Of a stretch of DNA of 64,000 bases, positions 8,673-17,529 are shown piece after piece. The first letter of the stretch is position 1. Each line of letters opens with the position of its first letter. The stretch lies in assembly GCA_947503275.1 (NCBI GenBank), contig CANNCZ010000001.1, positions 1,116,001 through 1,180,000 on the forward strand, written 5' to 3'. The notes under the pieces were generated by a model, which saw nothing but the letters and a program-made list of their open reading frames with translations, had not been told where the DNA came from and did not search any database. Position numbers and translations under genes: made by a program. Origin of the DNA: an uncultured Erythrobacter sp. GTDB lineage: Bacteria; Pseudomonadota; Alphaproteobacteria; Sphingomonadales; Sphingomonadaceae.

Positions 8673-9068
8673 ATGAAAACCCGTCACGTAATTGTTCTCA
8701 CCGTTGCCGCCGCCGCACTCGCCGCTGTGCCCGCGATTAGTCAGGAAGAGCGCATCAATCCCGACCTGCCACCCGGCGGATCGCTCGACACGATGCCGCA
8801 CGGTACATATCAATGCGCTTTGCCCGGTGATGCAGGCAGTGCGGCGTTTCGAGTGCAAGATCAGGCAAGCTTCCGCATCTTCACCGCATCACGCTACGAA
8901 AATGACGAAGGGGCAGGCGCGTATATCCTGCGCGGAACCGAGCTGACCTTTACGCGCGGCCCCAAAAAGGGCGAGCAATTCCGCCGCGTTGGCGAGAACC
9001 AATTGCGCAAGGTAGAAGCCGATGGAGTTAGCGGCGATCTGCTTTGCACGCGGCTGGGTTCGCGTTGA
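8673..9068 (+). CDS. Hypothetical secreted protein
   Basis: A 131-residue protein with a signal peptide (MKTRHVIVLTVAAAALAAVPAIS, likely cut near residue 23). The mature part begins QEERINPDLPPGGS and has two Cys (in TYQCALPG and DLLCTRLG) that could form a disulfide. The ATG at 8673 is preferred over one at 8637 because it places Lys-Thr-Arg just before the hydrophobic stretch. It is divergent from efp, and its TGA (9066-9068) directly abuts the stop of thiE with no base between. I do not recognise a named domain. The pattern RGTELTFTRGPKKGEQFRRV suggests a small beta-rich periplasmic protein. Confidence 0.7.
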   Translation: MKTRHVIVLTVAAAALAAVPAISQEERINPDLPPGGSLDTMPHGTYQCALPGDAGSAAFRVQDQASFRIFTASRYENDEGAGAYILRGTELTFTRGPKKGEQFRRVGENQLRKVEADGVSGDLLCTRLGSR

Positions 9069-9698
9069 TCAGGCGAGCTTTTTAGCGAAAGCCTCTATCG
9101 CGGTAACTTCATCGCCGTTCCATACTGAGCCCGACACCGCGATGAAGTCTGCGCCTGCTTCGACGAGAGGCGCACAATTGTCCGGTGTGATGCCGCCAAT
9201 GGCAACCATCGGAATCTCAAACAATTTGGCCCAGAACTCGATCAACTTGGTCGTCGGTCGTTCTGCATCGCCTTTGTCTTTGGTGGTGCTTTCGAAGAAC
9301 GCGCCAAACGCAACGTAATCCGCGCCCGCTTCGCCCGCTTCCATCGCGAGGTGGCGTGACGCGTGGCAGGTGACACCAATCTGCGCCTCATGGCCCAGCT
9401 CCTCACGCGCTTCACGCGGGTCGCCGTCGCCCTGCCCCAGATGCACACCATCCGCGCCAAGCCGTTTAGCCAGCGCAACGTCGTCATTGACTATAAAGGC
9501 GACTTCGTGCGCTGCGCAGATCGCTTGGAGCGGCTCGGCAAGCTCCGCCGCCTCGTGTTGGTCGAGCTCTTTGACCCGGAATTGGAACGCCGTCACCACG
9601 CCTTTACCCGCCACCAAAGCTCTCTCAAGCCGCGCAGGGAAATCTCCGCCGGTTTCGAGTGGGGAGATCAGATAAAGTTGAGTCGCGAGGTCGGACAT
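9069..9698 (-). CDS. thiE: Thiamine phosphate synthase
   Basis: A 209-residue TIM-barrel enzyme joining the pyrimidine and thiazole halves of thiamine. Seen in order: the substrate-loop QFRVKE, IVNDDVALAKRLGADGVHLGQGD (pyrophosphate and Mg2+ site), GVTCHAS, the STTKDK loop and AIGGITPDN. The ATG at 9698 is taken because the upstream in-frame extension overlaps the aldolase gene and is Arg-rich non-family sequence. The start lies 8 bases after the aldolase stop, so the two are co-transcribed. GVTCHAS instead of the usual Ser-Thr-His form is a mild divergence also known in alphaproteobacterial members. Confidence 0.88.
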   Translation of the reverse strand: MSDLATQLYLISPLETGGDFPARLERALVAGKGVVTAFQFRVKELDQHEAAELAEPLQAICAAHEVAFIVNDDVALAKRLGADGVHLGQGDGDPREAREELGHEAQIGVTCHASRHLAMEAGEAGADYVAFGAFFESTTKDKGDAERPTTKLIEFWAKLFEIPMVAIGGITPDNCAPLVEAGADFIAVSGSVWNGDEVTAIEAFAKKLA

Positions 9699-9706
9699 TG
9701 TGCGCC

Positions 9707-10597
9707 CTATCCCGCGATGCTGGCTGCGGCGATTTGGTCGATTGCTGTACCCAAGGTGCCGTCGAATTCCGCATCCGATTGGCCTTTGCGCAAATCCTGC
9801 AACAATCCGCGAGAGAAGCTGGCGATCATGCCGGGGTTCTTCGCAAGGTGGTCGCAAGCATCATCGGTTGAATAGCCACCCGATAAAGCAACCACGCGCA
9901 AAACGGCGGGATGATTGATCGCCGGGGTGTAATGGCCAGCCTTGGCCGGAAGCGACAGTTTAAGCATCACTTTGCGGCCTTCAGGCAAAGCATCGAGACC
10001 CTTCATAATCTCGGCGAGCAAGATCTCCTCTCCCGCCTCACGGTCGGCTGCATGGATGTCAAACTCAGGTTCAAGCATCGGCATCAGGCCAGCGTCCGCG
10101 ATTTGGTTGCCGACTTCGAATTGCTGCGCGACAATCGCCGCGATCCCTGCGGCGTTGGCGGACTTGATAACAGAGCGCATTTTGGTGCCGAACATGCCAT
10201 TTTTGACCGATTTTTCGAGCAAAGCGGGCAATTTATCGAGCGGCTTCATCAGTTGCACGCCGTCCGCTTCATCGGCGAGACCCTGATCAACCTTGATAAA
10301 CGGCACGATACCGCGCGCTTTCAAAGCATCAGCGGTCGATTTGCCATCAACTTCGCTGTCCATGGTGCGCTCGAACAAAATTGCGCCAAGGATCTTTCCG
10401 CTGCCGAAACATGGCGATGTGATCACCCGGCTGCGCATGTCGTGGATTGCACCAAACATCTGATCATCGCCGGACCATTCACCGTCCTCGACACCATATC
10501 CGCGCAGGGCCTTAGGCGTGGAGCCGCCGGACTGGTCCAATGCAGCAATAAAGCCTTGTCCATCGGCAATCTTGGCGGTCATTTGTTCGGTATTCAT
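9707..10597 (-). CDS. fda: Class I fructose-bisphosphate aldolase
   Basis: A 296-residue metal-independent aldolase, interconverting fructose 1,6-bisphosphate with dihydroxyacetone phosphate and glyceraldehyde 3-phosphate. The Schiff-base lysine is likely K213 in MLKLSLPAK. LDQSGGSTPKAL near the N-terminus and PFIKVDQG (99-106) are also conserved. Length matches the bacterial FdaB-like group. ATG 10597 is preferred over an in-frame ATG at 10618 because an AAAGGCGA sequence sits upstream. It is in line with tkt-gap-pgk on the same strand, separated from the thioesterase by about 135 bases, and heads an operon with thiE. Confidence 0.93.
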   Translation of the reverse strand: MNTEQMTAKIADGQGFIAALDQSGGSTPKALRGYGVEDGEWSGDDQMFGAIHDMRSRVITSPCFGSGKILGAILFERTMDSEVDGKSTADALKARGIVPFIKVDQGLADEADGVQLMKPLDKLPALLEKSVKNGMFGTKMRSVIKSANAAGIAAIVAQQFEVGNQIADAGLMPMLEPEFDIHAADREAGEEILLAEIMKGLDALPEGRKVMLKLSLPAKAGHYTPAINHPAVLRVVALSGGYSTDDACDHLAKNPGMIASFSRGLLQDLRKGQSDAEFDGTLGTAIDQIAAASIAG

Positions 10598-10733
10598 GGC
10601 GGTGATTTCGCCTTTCATTGTCGTTTGAGGGAACGATTGCTGCGCGCTTTAGCCAGCGCACGCGCACCCCGCAACACCGGCTGTGCAAGGTGGTCCCAAG
10701 AGTGAACAACAAAAAGCGCGAACTGCGCGCCGC

Positions 10734-11192
10734 TTACGCCTTGGGAGAGAATTTGCGGATGATGCCGGTAAAGCTCAATGCAGGCGCGCCATCGGCGGTG
10801 ATCATTCCGCGCACGAAGATCGTCTTTCCCCCGCCGCGTGTAACTTCGCCGCGCGCTTCAACCAATGCGCCGGGACCCGCAGTGCCCAAAAAGTCGCTCG
10901 ACAGGTTCATAGTCACCGCATTGGCGCCTTCCAATTCGTCAGTCGCGATTGCAAACAGAGCGAAATCGGCAAAGGTCATCAGGCACCCGCCATGTAGGAA
11001 CCCGCCGCCATTCATATGACGGTCTTCGGCTCGAAATGCGCTAAGATAAGTGCCGTCATCCTCGCGCCGCATAAAGAACGGACCAGAGCGGGTTTCAAAC
11101 GGGTCATGGTTCCAGTGATACCAGCCTGCAAATTCACCTTCGCGGCATTCCACCGCATTGCCGTATCCGTATTCGGTCGTCTGTTCGGTCAT
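10734..11192 (-). CDS. PaaI-family hotdog thioesterase
   Basis: A 152-residue acyl-CoA thioesterase-like protein. The hotdog helix motif HGGCLMTFADFALF is at about residues 68-81, and the strand with the likely active-site Asn/Asp surrounds it. C-terminal strands follow (GGGKTIFVRGMITADG). Its ATG overlaps the stop of the upstream 2OG-oxygenase gene by four bases (ATGA, 11189-11192), indicating translational coupling. Substrate is unknown; phenylacetyl-CoA-like or medium-chain acyl-CoA esters are typical of the family. Confidence 0.85.
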   Translation of the reverse strand: MTEQTTEYGYGNAVECREGEFAGWYHWNHDPFETRSGPFFMRREDDGTYLSAFRAEDRHMNGGGFLHGGCLMTFADFALFAIATDELEGANAVTMNLSSDFLGTAGPGALVEARGEVTRGGGKTIFVRGMITADGAPALSFTGIIRKFSPKA

Positions 11193-11842
11193 GCGCTAAC
11201 TCCAGCAGGGTCTTTGCGCGCGGCCACCAGATTGATTGCGATAGAGATGCGCGTACCCTCTCCATGAAATGGGCGAACGGCGTGTTGCAGCCAGCTTGGG
11301 AACATCACAATCATGCCGGTTTGCGGACGGATCATCGGTTCGCTGTTTTGCGCTTCGCCATTGGCGTCTTTCAACCGCAAATCAGGCGCTGTCATGCGGA
11401 TCATCGGCATGCGCGGATCTTGCAATTGCAACTCTCCGCCCAGCGTCGCGTCGCCTGACCCGGCATAGCCGTCGTCGATGTAAGCGACCACGGACCAGAA
11501 ACTGCCGGGATGCGTGTGGTATTGATTGGCGTTGCCCTTGGTCGAGACATTCGCCCACATTTCAGGGACCCAGCCATATTCGTGGCCGTGATCTGCGCCC
11601 AGATTGACCTGAGCCTCATCCGCCATTGTCATCGCTTTGAACGCCAAGGCGCGTGCTGCCTCACCGCCCCATTCGACCATCTTCGTGTCCGAATGCCAGC
11701 CGCCAATGTTGGAGATTTGGACGCCCGCTTGATCGCGCTCCCGCTGAGTCATGATGGCCTGACGCAGCACCGCAATGCCCTCAGGACTTTGCAGCCTGTC
11801 GATTACAAAGGGCGTGGAAAAAAGGTGGCGGGTTTCAGCCAT
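11189..11842 (-). CDS. Putative 2OG-Fe(II) oxygenase (TIGR02466 type)
   Basis: A 217-residue protein of the uncharacterised TIGR02466 group of double-stranded beta-helix oxygenases. The likely iron site is the His-rich NQYHTHPGSFWS in the middle and the distal His of WLQHAVRPF. The downstream TRISIAINLV carries the Arg expected to bind 2-oxoglutarate. It starts directly after the stop of the preceding small gene (TGA then ATG without spacing) and overlaps the thioesterase gene by four bases, so all three are one translational unit behind pgk. Hydroxylation of a protein or small molecule is the family expectation; the target is unknown. Confidence 0.8.
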   Translation of the reverse strand: MAETRHLFSTPFVIDRLQSPEGIAVLRQAIMTQRERDQAGVQISNIGGWHSDTKMVEWGGEAARALAFKAMTMADEAQVNLGADHGHEYGWVPEMWANVSTKGNANQYHTHPGSFWSVVAYIDDGYAGSGDATLGGELQLQDPRMPMIRMTAPDLRLKDANGEAQNSEPMIRPQTGMIVMFPSWLQHAVRPFHGEGTRISIAINLVAARKDPAGVSA

Positions 11843-12202
11843 TCATACCTCTTCGTAACTTCCGCGGCGCCGGTTTATCTCGCCATGAATGTCCAAAATC
11901 TGATGAGCTAGCTTTTCAAAAGTACTACGCTTGCTGCGGCGAAGCGTGTTTTCGAGCGAACCACGATCTAGCTGTCCGTTCATCTCAAGCGGCCCAAATT
12001 TCGTAGCTCGACTAATCACCGCAGCCGTTCTCTCAAACAAGTCTCTATCAGGAAAATGATCTGGCTTGAGATGCGTCAGGTTCATGAGAGAGAACGTCAT
12101 ACGCTCCCAAGAGGGCCCAAAGTGTGTTACCAAAGTATCGATAGCGGCATCGTACTTTTGGGCAGGATAACTCCAAGCGAAGTAGTTACGATTGTTATCC
12201 AT
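11843..12202 (-). CDS. Hypothetical protein translationally coupled to pgk
   Basis: A 119-residue soluble protein, MDNNRNYFAWSYPAQKYDAA onward, mostly helical and basic towards the end (LRRSKRSTFEKLAHQILDIHGEINRRRGS). Its ATG shares one base with the TGA of pgk (TGATG at 12200-12204 on the minus strand), and its own TGA is followed at once by the ATG of the oxygenase. That spacing is why I take this start and not one 48 bases upstream inside pgk. No signal peptide, membrane segment or recognised motif. The position inside a glycolytic operon suggests expression together with pgk, but no function can be given. Confidence 0.72.
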   Translation of the reverse strand: MDNNRNYFAWSYPAQKYDAAIDTLVTHFGPSWERMTFSLMNLTHLKPDHFPDRDLFERTAAVISRATKFGPLEMNGQLDRGSLENTLRRSKRSTFEKLAHQILDIHGEINRRRGSYEEV

Positions 12203-13401
12203 CAGGCCGAAAGCGCTGCCACGCCGGGCAACTCTTTGCCTTCCATCCATTCCAGAAACGCACCGCCTGCGGTTGAGATATAGGTGATTTCGTCGGCGAC
12301 GCCCGCCTGTGCAAGTGCCGCGACCGTGTCGCCACCTCCCGCCACACTGGTAAGCGACCCTTCTTGCGTCAGCGCGGCGACATGCCGGGCCAGCGCCATG
12401 GTGGCCACATCAAATGGCTCCGTTTCAAACGCGCCGAGTGGGCCGTTCCATACCAGCGTGCCGCAAGTCTTAAGTACATCAGCCAAAGCCTCAGTCGCGC
12501 TGGGGCCAATGTCGAGGATCATTTCGTCACTAGCGACTTCGTGGACGTTGCACGTGCGCAAGGATGCAGGATTTGCAGCGAATTCTTTCGAGACAACCAC
12601 ATCATAAGGGAGATGCACCGTGCAGCCCGCATGGTCGGCCTCATCCATAATCTTCGACGCGGTCTCGGTCAGGTCATGTTCGGCCAGCGATTTGCCCACA
12701 TCGACCCCGCGCGCGGCAAGGAACGTGTTGGCCATGCCGCCGCCAATGATCAGATGTTGGACCCGGCCCACCAGATTTTCGAGCACGGCAAGCTTAGTCG
12801 AAACCTTCGCCCCGCCTACAACCGCAGCAACTGGCGGCCGAGGCGTGCCCAATGCCGCATCGAGCGCTTTCAGCTCAGCTTCCATCGAACGGCCAGCGTA
12901 TGATGGGAGGTAATGGGTTATTCCCTCCGTGGTTGCGTGCGCACGATGGGCGGCGCTGAAGGCGTCATTGACGAAGAAATCGCTATGGGCCGCGATAGCC
13001 TGAGCGAAATTCGGATCGTTCGCTTCTTCACCTGGCCAAAACCGCGTGTTGTCGAGCAAGCCGATATCGCCGTTTGCAAGAATGCCGATGCTCTGCTCCA
13101 CAACAGGGCCAGCGACCTCTGGAATGAACATCAGCTCTTTGCCAAGAACCTCTTCGACATCGCCGATCACCATGCTGGTGGAGAGCACGCTGGAACGTTT
13201 CCCCCCCGGACGCCCGAAATGCGCGAGAAGAAGCACTTTTGCACCCTTCTCGCTCAATTCCAGAATGGTCGGCTTAACCGCCTCCACCCGCGTCACATCG
13301 GAGGCAGAGCCCCCCTTCATCGGCAGGTTAAGATCAACCCGAACCAATGCAACCTTTCCGGTCACATCGCCCAGATCATCAAGCGTTTTGAAAGCGGCCA
13401 T
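12202..13401 (-). CDS. pgk: Phosphoglycerate kinase
   Basis: A 399-residue kinase of lower glycolysis / gluconeogenesis, transferring phosphate between 1,3-bisphosphoglycerate and ADP. The family signature VALVRVDLNLPM lies at about 17-28, the substrate-binding HFGRPGG at about 61-67, and the nucleotide-binding GGGDTVAAL near the C-terminus. The gene starts 15 bases after gap and its TGA overlaps the ATG of the next gene by one base. The order tkt-gap-pgk is a standard alphaproteobacterial arrangement. Confidence 0.97.
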   Translation of the reverse strand: MAAFKTLDDLGDVTGKVALVRVDLNLPMKGGSASDVTRVEAVKPTILELSEKGAKVLLLAHFGRPGGKRSSVLSTSMVIGDVEEVLGKELMFIPEVAGPVVEQSIGILANGDIGLLDNTRFWPGEEANDPNFAQAIAAHSDFFVNDAFSAAHRAHATTEGITHYLPSYAGRSMEAELKALDAALGTPRPPVAAVVGGAKVSTKLAVLENLVGRVQHLIIGGGMANTFLAARGVDVGKSLAEHDLTETASKIMDEADHAGCTVHLPYDVVVSKEFAANPASLRTCNVHEVASDEMILDIGPSATEALADVLKTCGTLVWNGPLGAFETEPFDVATMALARHVAALTQEGSLTSVAGGGDTVAALAQAGVADEITYISTAGGAFLEWMEGKELPGVAALSA

Positions 13402-13416
13402 TTGCCCAATTTCCTT

Positions 13417-14427
13417 TTAGAGGAACGACGCCATCACACCGGCGGTATCGATCATGCGGTTTGAGAAGCCCCATTCATTGTCATACCAGCTGACCACGCG
13501 CGCCAGCTTGCCGTCCATCACAGACGTTTCGAGACTGTCGATGGTTGAGCTTGCCGGGTAGTGGTTGAAATCCGAGCTGACGAGCGGTTGATCGGTGTAA
13601 TCAAGCACACCGGCCATTGGGCCGCTCTGCGATGCCGCTTTCAACGCCGCATTCAATTCCTCTGCGGTCGTATCACGGCCCGGCTGGAATGTGAGGTCGA
13701 CGAGGCTGACATTGGGCGTTGGCACGCGCACCGATGATCCGTCCAGCTTGCCCGCCAGTTCTGGCAACACCAGCCCGACTGCGCGCGCGGCGCCAGTGGT
13801 GGTTGGGATCATGTTCTGAGCCCCGCCGCGTGCCCGGCGCATATCGCCGTGCATCTGGTCCAGCATCCGCTGATCGTTGGTATAGGAGTGGATCGTGGTC
13901 ATAAAGCCGCGCTCAATCCCCACAGTGTCGTTCAACACTTTGGCGACGGGCGACAGGCAATTGGTCGTGCAGCTGGCGTTGGAGACGATCACATCATCGC
14001 CGGTCAACACATCGTGGTTCACACCGTAAACGATGGTCGCGGTCACGTTCTTGGCAGGAGCCGAGATCAGCACGCGCTTTGCACCAGCGGCCAGATGCGG
14101 ACGACATGCTTCGTCGCTTTGGAAGAATCCAGTGCATTCCAGCACAATATCGACGCCTTGAGCCGCGTGCGGCAGATTGCCGGGATCACGCTCTGATGTG
14201 ACGGCGATGCTTTTGCCATTCACTACGATTGCGCCATCAGCGACTTCGACTGTGCCGGGAAAACGGCCATGCGTGCTGTCATATTGGAACAACAACGCGT
14301 TCGATTTGGTGTCGGCCAGATCGTTGATCGAAACCAGTTCCAGATCGTGATCGGCGCGCTCAAGAATTGCGCGGGCAACAAGGCGGCCAATACGGCCAAA
14401 ACCATTGATGGCGACTTTGGTAGCCAT
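13417..14427 (-). CDS. gap: Glyceraldehyde-3-phosphate dehydrogenase
   Basis: A 336-residue enzyme oxidising glyceraldehyde 3-phosphate to 1,3-bisphosphoglycerate. The NAD-binding GFGRIGR is at 9-15; the acidic D36 after the second strand (INDLAD) suggests NAD rather than NADP preference. Catalytic C153 lies in ASCTTNC and H180 in TTIHSYT. An AGGAG lies 9 bases before the ATG. It sits 16 bases after tkt and 15 before pgk, one transcript. Confidence 0.97.
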   Translation of the reverse strand: MATKVAINGFGRIGRLVARAILERADHDLELVSINDLADTKSNALLFQYDSTHGRFPGTVEVADGAIVVNGKSIAVTSERDPGNLPHAAQGVDIVLECTGFFQSDEACRPHLAAGAKRVLISAPAKNVTATIVYGVNHDVLTGDDVIVSNASCTTNCLSPVAKVLNDTVGIERGFMTTIHSYTNDQRMLDQMHGDMRRARGGAQNMIPTTTGAARAVGLVLPELAGKLDGSSVRVPTPNVSLVDLTFQPGRDTTAEELNAALKAASQSGPMAGVLDYTDQPLVSSDFNHYPASSTIDSLETSVMDGKLARVVSWYDNEWGFSNRMIDTAGVMASFL

Positions 14428-14443
14428 AAGAGTAAGCTCCTGC

Positions 14444-16423
14444 TTAGTTATTCAATTGATTAAGAATTTGCGGGACGATAGCGTCCGCTGTGAAGCCGAA
14501 ATGGGGGAACAGGTCACTCGCCGGAGCAGAGGCTCCGAATGTGTCGATCCCGATATTCAATCCGCCAGTGCCGGTGTAACGCTGCCAGCCGAATGTGCTG
14601 GCGGCCTCGATCGAAACCTTCACACAATCAGCGGGAAGGATGTCAGCGCGATACTCATCCGTTTGTTCGTCGAACAATTCGGTACAGACCATGGAGACGA
14701 CGTCCGCGCCCAGTCCTTGCTCTTCCAAAGCGGCGGCGCATTCCATCGCAAGGCCGATTTCCGAACCGGTCGCCATCAACACCACTTTCCGAGCCGCATC
14801 GGCCGTTTTGACCCGATACCCCCCGCGCGCCGACAGGTTCTCTCCCGCATCGGTCAAGCGGACCTGCGGCATACCCTGACGCGATAGAGCGAGGATGGTG
14901 GGGCGGTCAGGTTGCTTGATTGCATTGGCCCAGCATTCCGCAGTCTCGACCGCATCACACGGTCGCATCACCAACACGTTGGGCATCGCTCGCAGCGAAG
15001 CGAGGTGCTCAATCGGTTGGTGCGTGGGGCCATCTTCGCCAAGGCCAATACTATCATGCGTCATCACATAAATGACCCGCGCCTGTTGCAGCGCCGACAA
15101 GCGGATCGCGCCGCGTGCATAGTCGGTGAAGACCAAGAATGTGCCGCCATAGGGGATCACGCCGCCATGCAAGGCCATCCCATTCATCGCGGCGGCCATG
15201 CCAAATTCGCGAATGCCGTAATAGACATAGCGGCCCGTGTAATCGTCAGCCGTAAACGCTTCGATCCCGCCCGCTTTGGTGTTGTTTGATCCGGTCAAAT
15301 CGGCGCTGCCGCCAATCATATCGGGCAGACGCGGATTGATCGCGGCGAGCGCCATCTCGCTGGCCTTGCGCGTGGCGACATTGCTGGGTTCTGCGATCAC
15401 GCTCGCAATATGTTCATCCGCGCCATCACCCTCTGGCAGGTCGCCCGCCATACGGCGCTCAAATTCTGCGCGATGTTCGCTAGATGCAAGCCGCGTTTCC
15501 CAAGCGCCATGTGCCTCGCGACCCTGATCACCCGCAGCGCGCCAATCGCTCAGCACATCAGCAGGCACCACAAATGGCTCATGCGACCAGCCAAGTGCTT
15601 CGCGGGCACCTGCGATCTCTTCTGGTCCCAAGGGAGCACCGTGGGTTGCACTGGTGCCTTGTTTGGTCGGTGCGCCTTTGCCGATCACAGTCTTGCATGC
15701 GACGAGCGAGGGGCGACCATCCGCTTTGGCTTCCTCAATCGCGCGTTCGATATCAGCGAAATCATGCCCGTCACACTCGGCGACATGCCAACCGGTCGCG
15801 GCATAGCGAGCCTTAATGTCCTCACTGGTCGACATGTCCACGGTGCCGTCGATGGTGATGTTGTTGTCATCCCACAGAACAATCATCCGGCCCAGTTTTA
15901 GGTGTCCAGCAAGCCCGATGGCTTCGTGGTTGATCCCTTCCATCAGGCAACCATCGCCCGCGATTACCCAAGTGTGGTGATCAACCAGATCATCGCCAAA
16001 TATTGCGTTCAAGTGCCGCTCTGCCATCGCCATGCCGACAGCCATCGCAACACCCTGTCCCAAAGGCCCAGTGGTGCATTCCACCCCCTCGAGCAGGAAG
16101 TTCTCAGGGTGGCCAGCACATGGGCTACCCAGCGCGCGGAAGTTGCGGATGTCGTCCATGGTTGGGCGCGCATATCCGGTGAGATGCAGCAGCGAATAAA
16201 TCAGCATTGAGCCGTGACCTGCTGACAGCACAAACCGGTCGCGATCGGCCCAGTCGGGGCGCGATGGGTCAAATTTCAGATGGTTTGAAAACAGCACGCT
16301 GGCAACATCGGCCATGCCCATCGGCATTCCCGGATGCCCGGAATTGGCCGCTTGCACCGCGTCCATTGAAAGCGCGCGGATGGCGTTGGCCATATTTTGA
16401 AGGCGGGCTGGATCGTTTGTCAT
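14444..16423 (-). CDS. tkt: Transketolase
   Basis: A 659-residue thiamine-diphosphate enzyme of the pentose phosphate pathway, moving two-carbon units between sugar phosphates. The N-terminal NSGHPGMPMGMADVA, the TPP/Mg motif beginning GDGCLMEG, the catalytic Glu region near IREFGMAAAMNG, and THDSIGLGEDGPTHQP are all present. It is the first gene of the tkt-gap-pgk run. The 277-base stretch upstream, shared with the divergent coiled-coil gene, must hold its promoter; no near-consensus promoter stands out there. Confidence 0.97.
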   Translation of the reverse strand: MTNDPARLQNMANAIRALSMDAVQAANSGHPGMPMGMADVASVLFSNHLKFDPSRPDWADRDRFVLSAGHGSMLIYSLLHLTGYARPTMDDIRNFRALGSPCAGHPENFLLEGVECTTGPLGQGVAMAVGMAMAERHLNAIFGDDLVDHHTWVIAGDGCLMEGINHEAIGLAGHLKLGRMIVLWDDNNITIDGTVDMSTSEDIKARYAATGWHVAECDGHDFADIERAIEEAKADGRPSLVACKTVIGKGAPTKQGTSATHGAPLGPEEIAGAREALGWSHEPFVVPADVLSDWRAAGDQGREAHGAWETRLASSEHRAEFERRMAGDLPEGDGADEHIASVIAEPSNVATRKASEMALAAINPRLPDMIGGSADLTGSNNTKAGGIEAFTADDYTGRYVYYGIREFGMAAAMNGMALHGGVIPYGGTFLVFTDYARGAIRLSALQQARVIYVMTHDSIGLGEDGPTHQPIEHLASLRAMPNVLVMRPCDAVETAECWANAIKQPDRPTILALSRQGMPQVRLTDAGENLSARGGYRVKTADAARKVVLMATGSEIGLAMECAAALEEQGLGADVVSMVCTELFDEQTDEYRADILPADCVKVSIEAASTFGWQRYTGTGGLNIGIDTFGASAPASDLFPHFGFTADAIVPQILNQLNN

Positions 16424-16700
16424 GGCGCGCGGCGGCTCCTGCTTGCGCGTGTCGATGCCGCGCTTTTTTCACGAGTGCGTGGGAGCACATTTGTGGAATT
16501 GCACCCAAGCGGTCGATTCGGCCCCTGCGGACCGACACGCAACGCCATTGCCGAGCGCCTGCACGAGGTCAACACTCACCCCGCACACCTCCCCAGCACA
16601 CCTTGCTTACATGCCGCCCTAACGCGCTTTTGCAGAGCACTTATCAACAGGAGCACGCAAAGCTTTGCGAATGCGCGCAATATTGTTATTTCGTGCCCGC

Positions 16701-16949
16701 ATGAGCGCTGCCCGAATAGAACAGGCTATGGCCCGAATAAACGCCGCAATGGCGCGGATTGATACCGCCCATGCTGAAGGGGCACGTGTCGAAGACACCG
16801 CTCCCACCTCCGCAGAACCCGCCAGAGAGGCTGAGCCGCAAAATTCTGCGCGCGTCATGGCTTTGGTCAATGCGCATGAGAAATTGCGTGAAGAAGTCGC
16901 TGATACGATTGGTGAACTCGATGCTCTGATAGAGGAGCTGGAGGCGTGA
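16701..16949 (+). CDS. Small coiled-coil protein before zapA (DUF4164-like)
   Basis: An 82-residue protein starting MSAARIEQAMARINAAMARI. It has helices with heptad-like Ala/Ile spacing at both ends around a Pro/Glu-rich middle, and the C-terminal helix (NAHEKLREEVADTIGELDAL) is a likely coiled coil. Location between tkt and zapA matches small DUF4164-type genes in other alphaproteobacteria; the sequence match itself I cannot verify. Its TGA overlaps the GTG start of zapA (GTGA, 16946-16949), so translation is coupled. A structural partner of ZapA in cell division is a reasonable inference. Confidence 0.75.
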   Translation: MSAARIEQAMARINAAMARIDTAHAEGARVEDTAPTSAEPAREAEPQNSARVMALVNAHEKLREEVADTIGELDALIEELEA

Positions 16950-17524
16950 ATCAGGTCAAAATCAAAGTTGGCCCACGCCATTACACGATCAATTGCGGTC
17001 CGGGTGATGAGGAGAAAGTCCTCAAATTCGGTGCATTGATTGATGCGAATTACGAGAAGCTCGGTAGCGCGCGCGCGCCGCAGGAATCGGATAATCTCGT
17101 GTTTGCCGCTCTGTTTATGGCCGATGAGCTGGACGAAGCTCGCCAAGCGATCACTGATGCCAAGGCTGAATTGTCTGAAGCCCGGCAAGAGGCACAGCGT
17201 GCAAAAGATGACGCCGCCAATGCGGTGCGTGAGGCAAAGTCACAACTTGATCAGGACAAAGAAAAGTCCGGCGGCAAGAAAGCCGAATTGCGAACCGAGA
17301 TCGAAACTCTGCGCAAAGCCGAAGAGCGCGCCCGCAGCGAAAACGCGGCGCTAAAAGCGGACATTGCCGAATTGCAGGAACGCGCGCGCCATCAGCATGA
17401 CCTGTTTGGTGGTCCCGCGGAAGACGCTGCACTCTCCGAAGCGATGGCCGAAAAGCTTGAAGCGATTGCTGCGCGCGCCGAAGCCACTGCAAGCGAGCTT
17501 GAAGGAAGTGCACGCACCCCCTAA
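16946..17524 (+). CDS. zapA: Cell division protein ZapA with extended coiled coil
   Basis: A 192-residue protein that cross-links FtsZ filaments at the division site. The N-terminal globular domain (about 1-60) is typical: VKIKVGPRHYTINCGPGDEE, then ALIDANYEKL, and the NLVFAALFMADEL helix. The following stretch to about residue 150 is one long, highly charged coiled coil rich in Ala, Glu, Lys and Arg. The protein is much longer than the roughly 110 residues of enteric ZapA, and ends in an Ala/Glu-rich tail. The start codon is GTG overlapping the previous stop. The 6S RNA gene follows directly. Confidence 0.88.
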   Translation: MNQVKIKVGPRHYTINCGPGDEEKVLKFGALIDANYEKLGSARAPQESDNLVFAALFMADELDEARQAITDAKAELSEARQEAQRAKDDAANAVREAKSQLDQDKEKSGGKKAELRTEIETLRKAEERARSENAALKADIAELQERARHQHDLFGGPAEDAALSEAMAEKLEAIAARAEATASELEGSARTP

Positions 17525-17529
17525 GTTGA

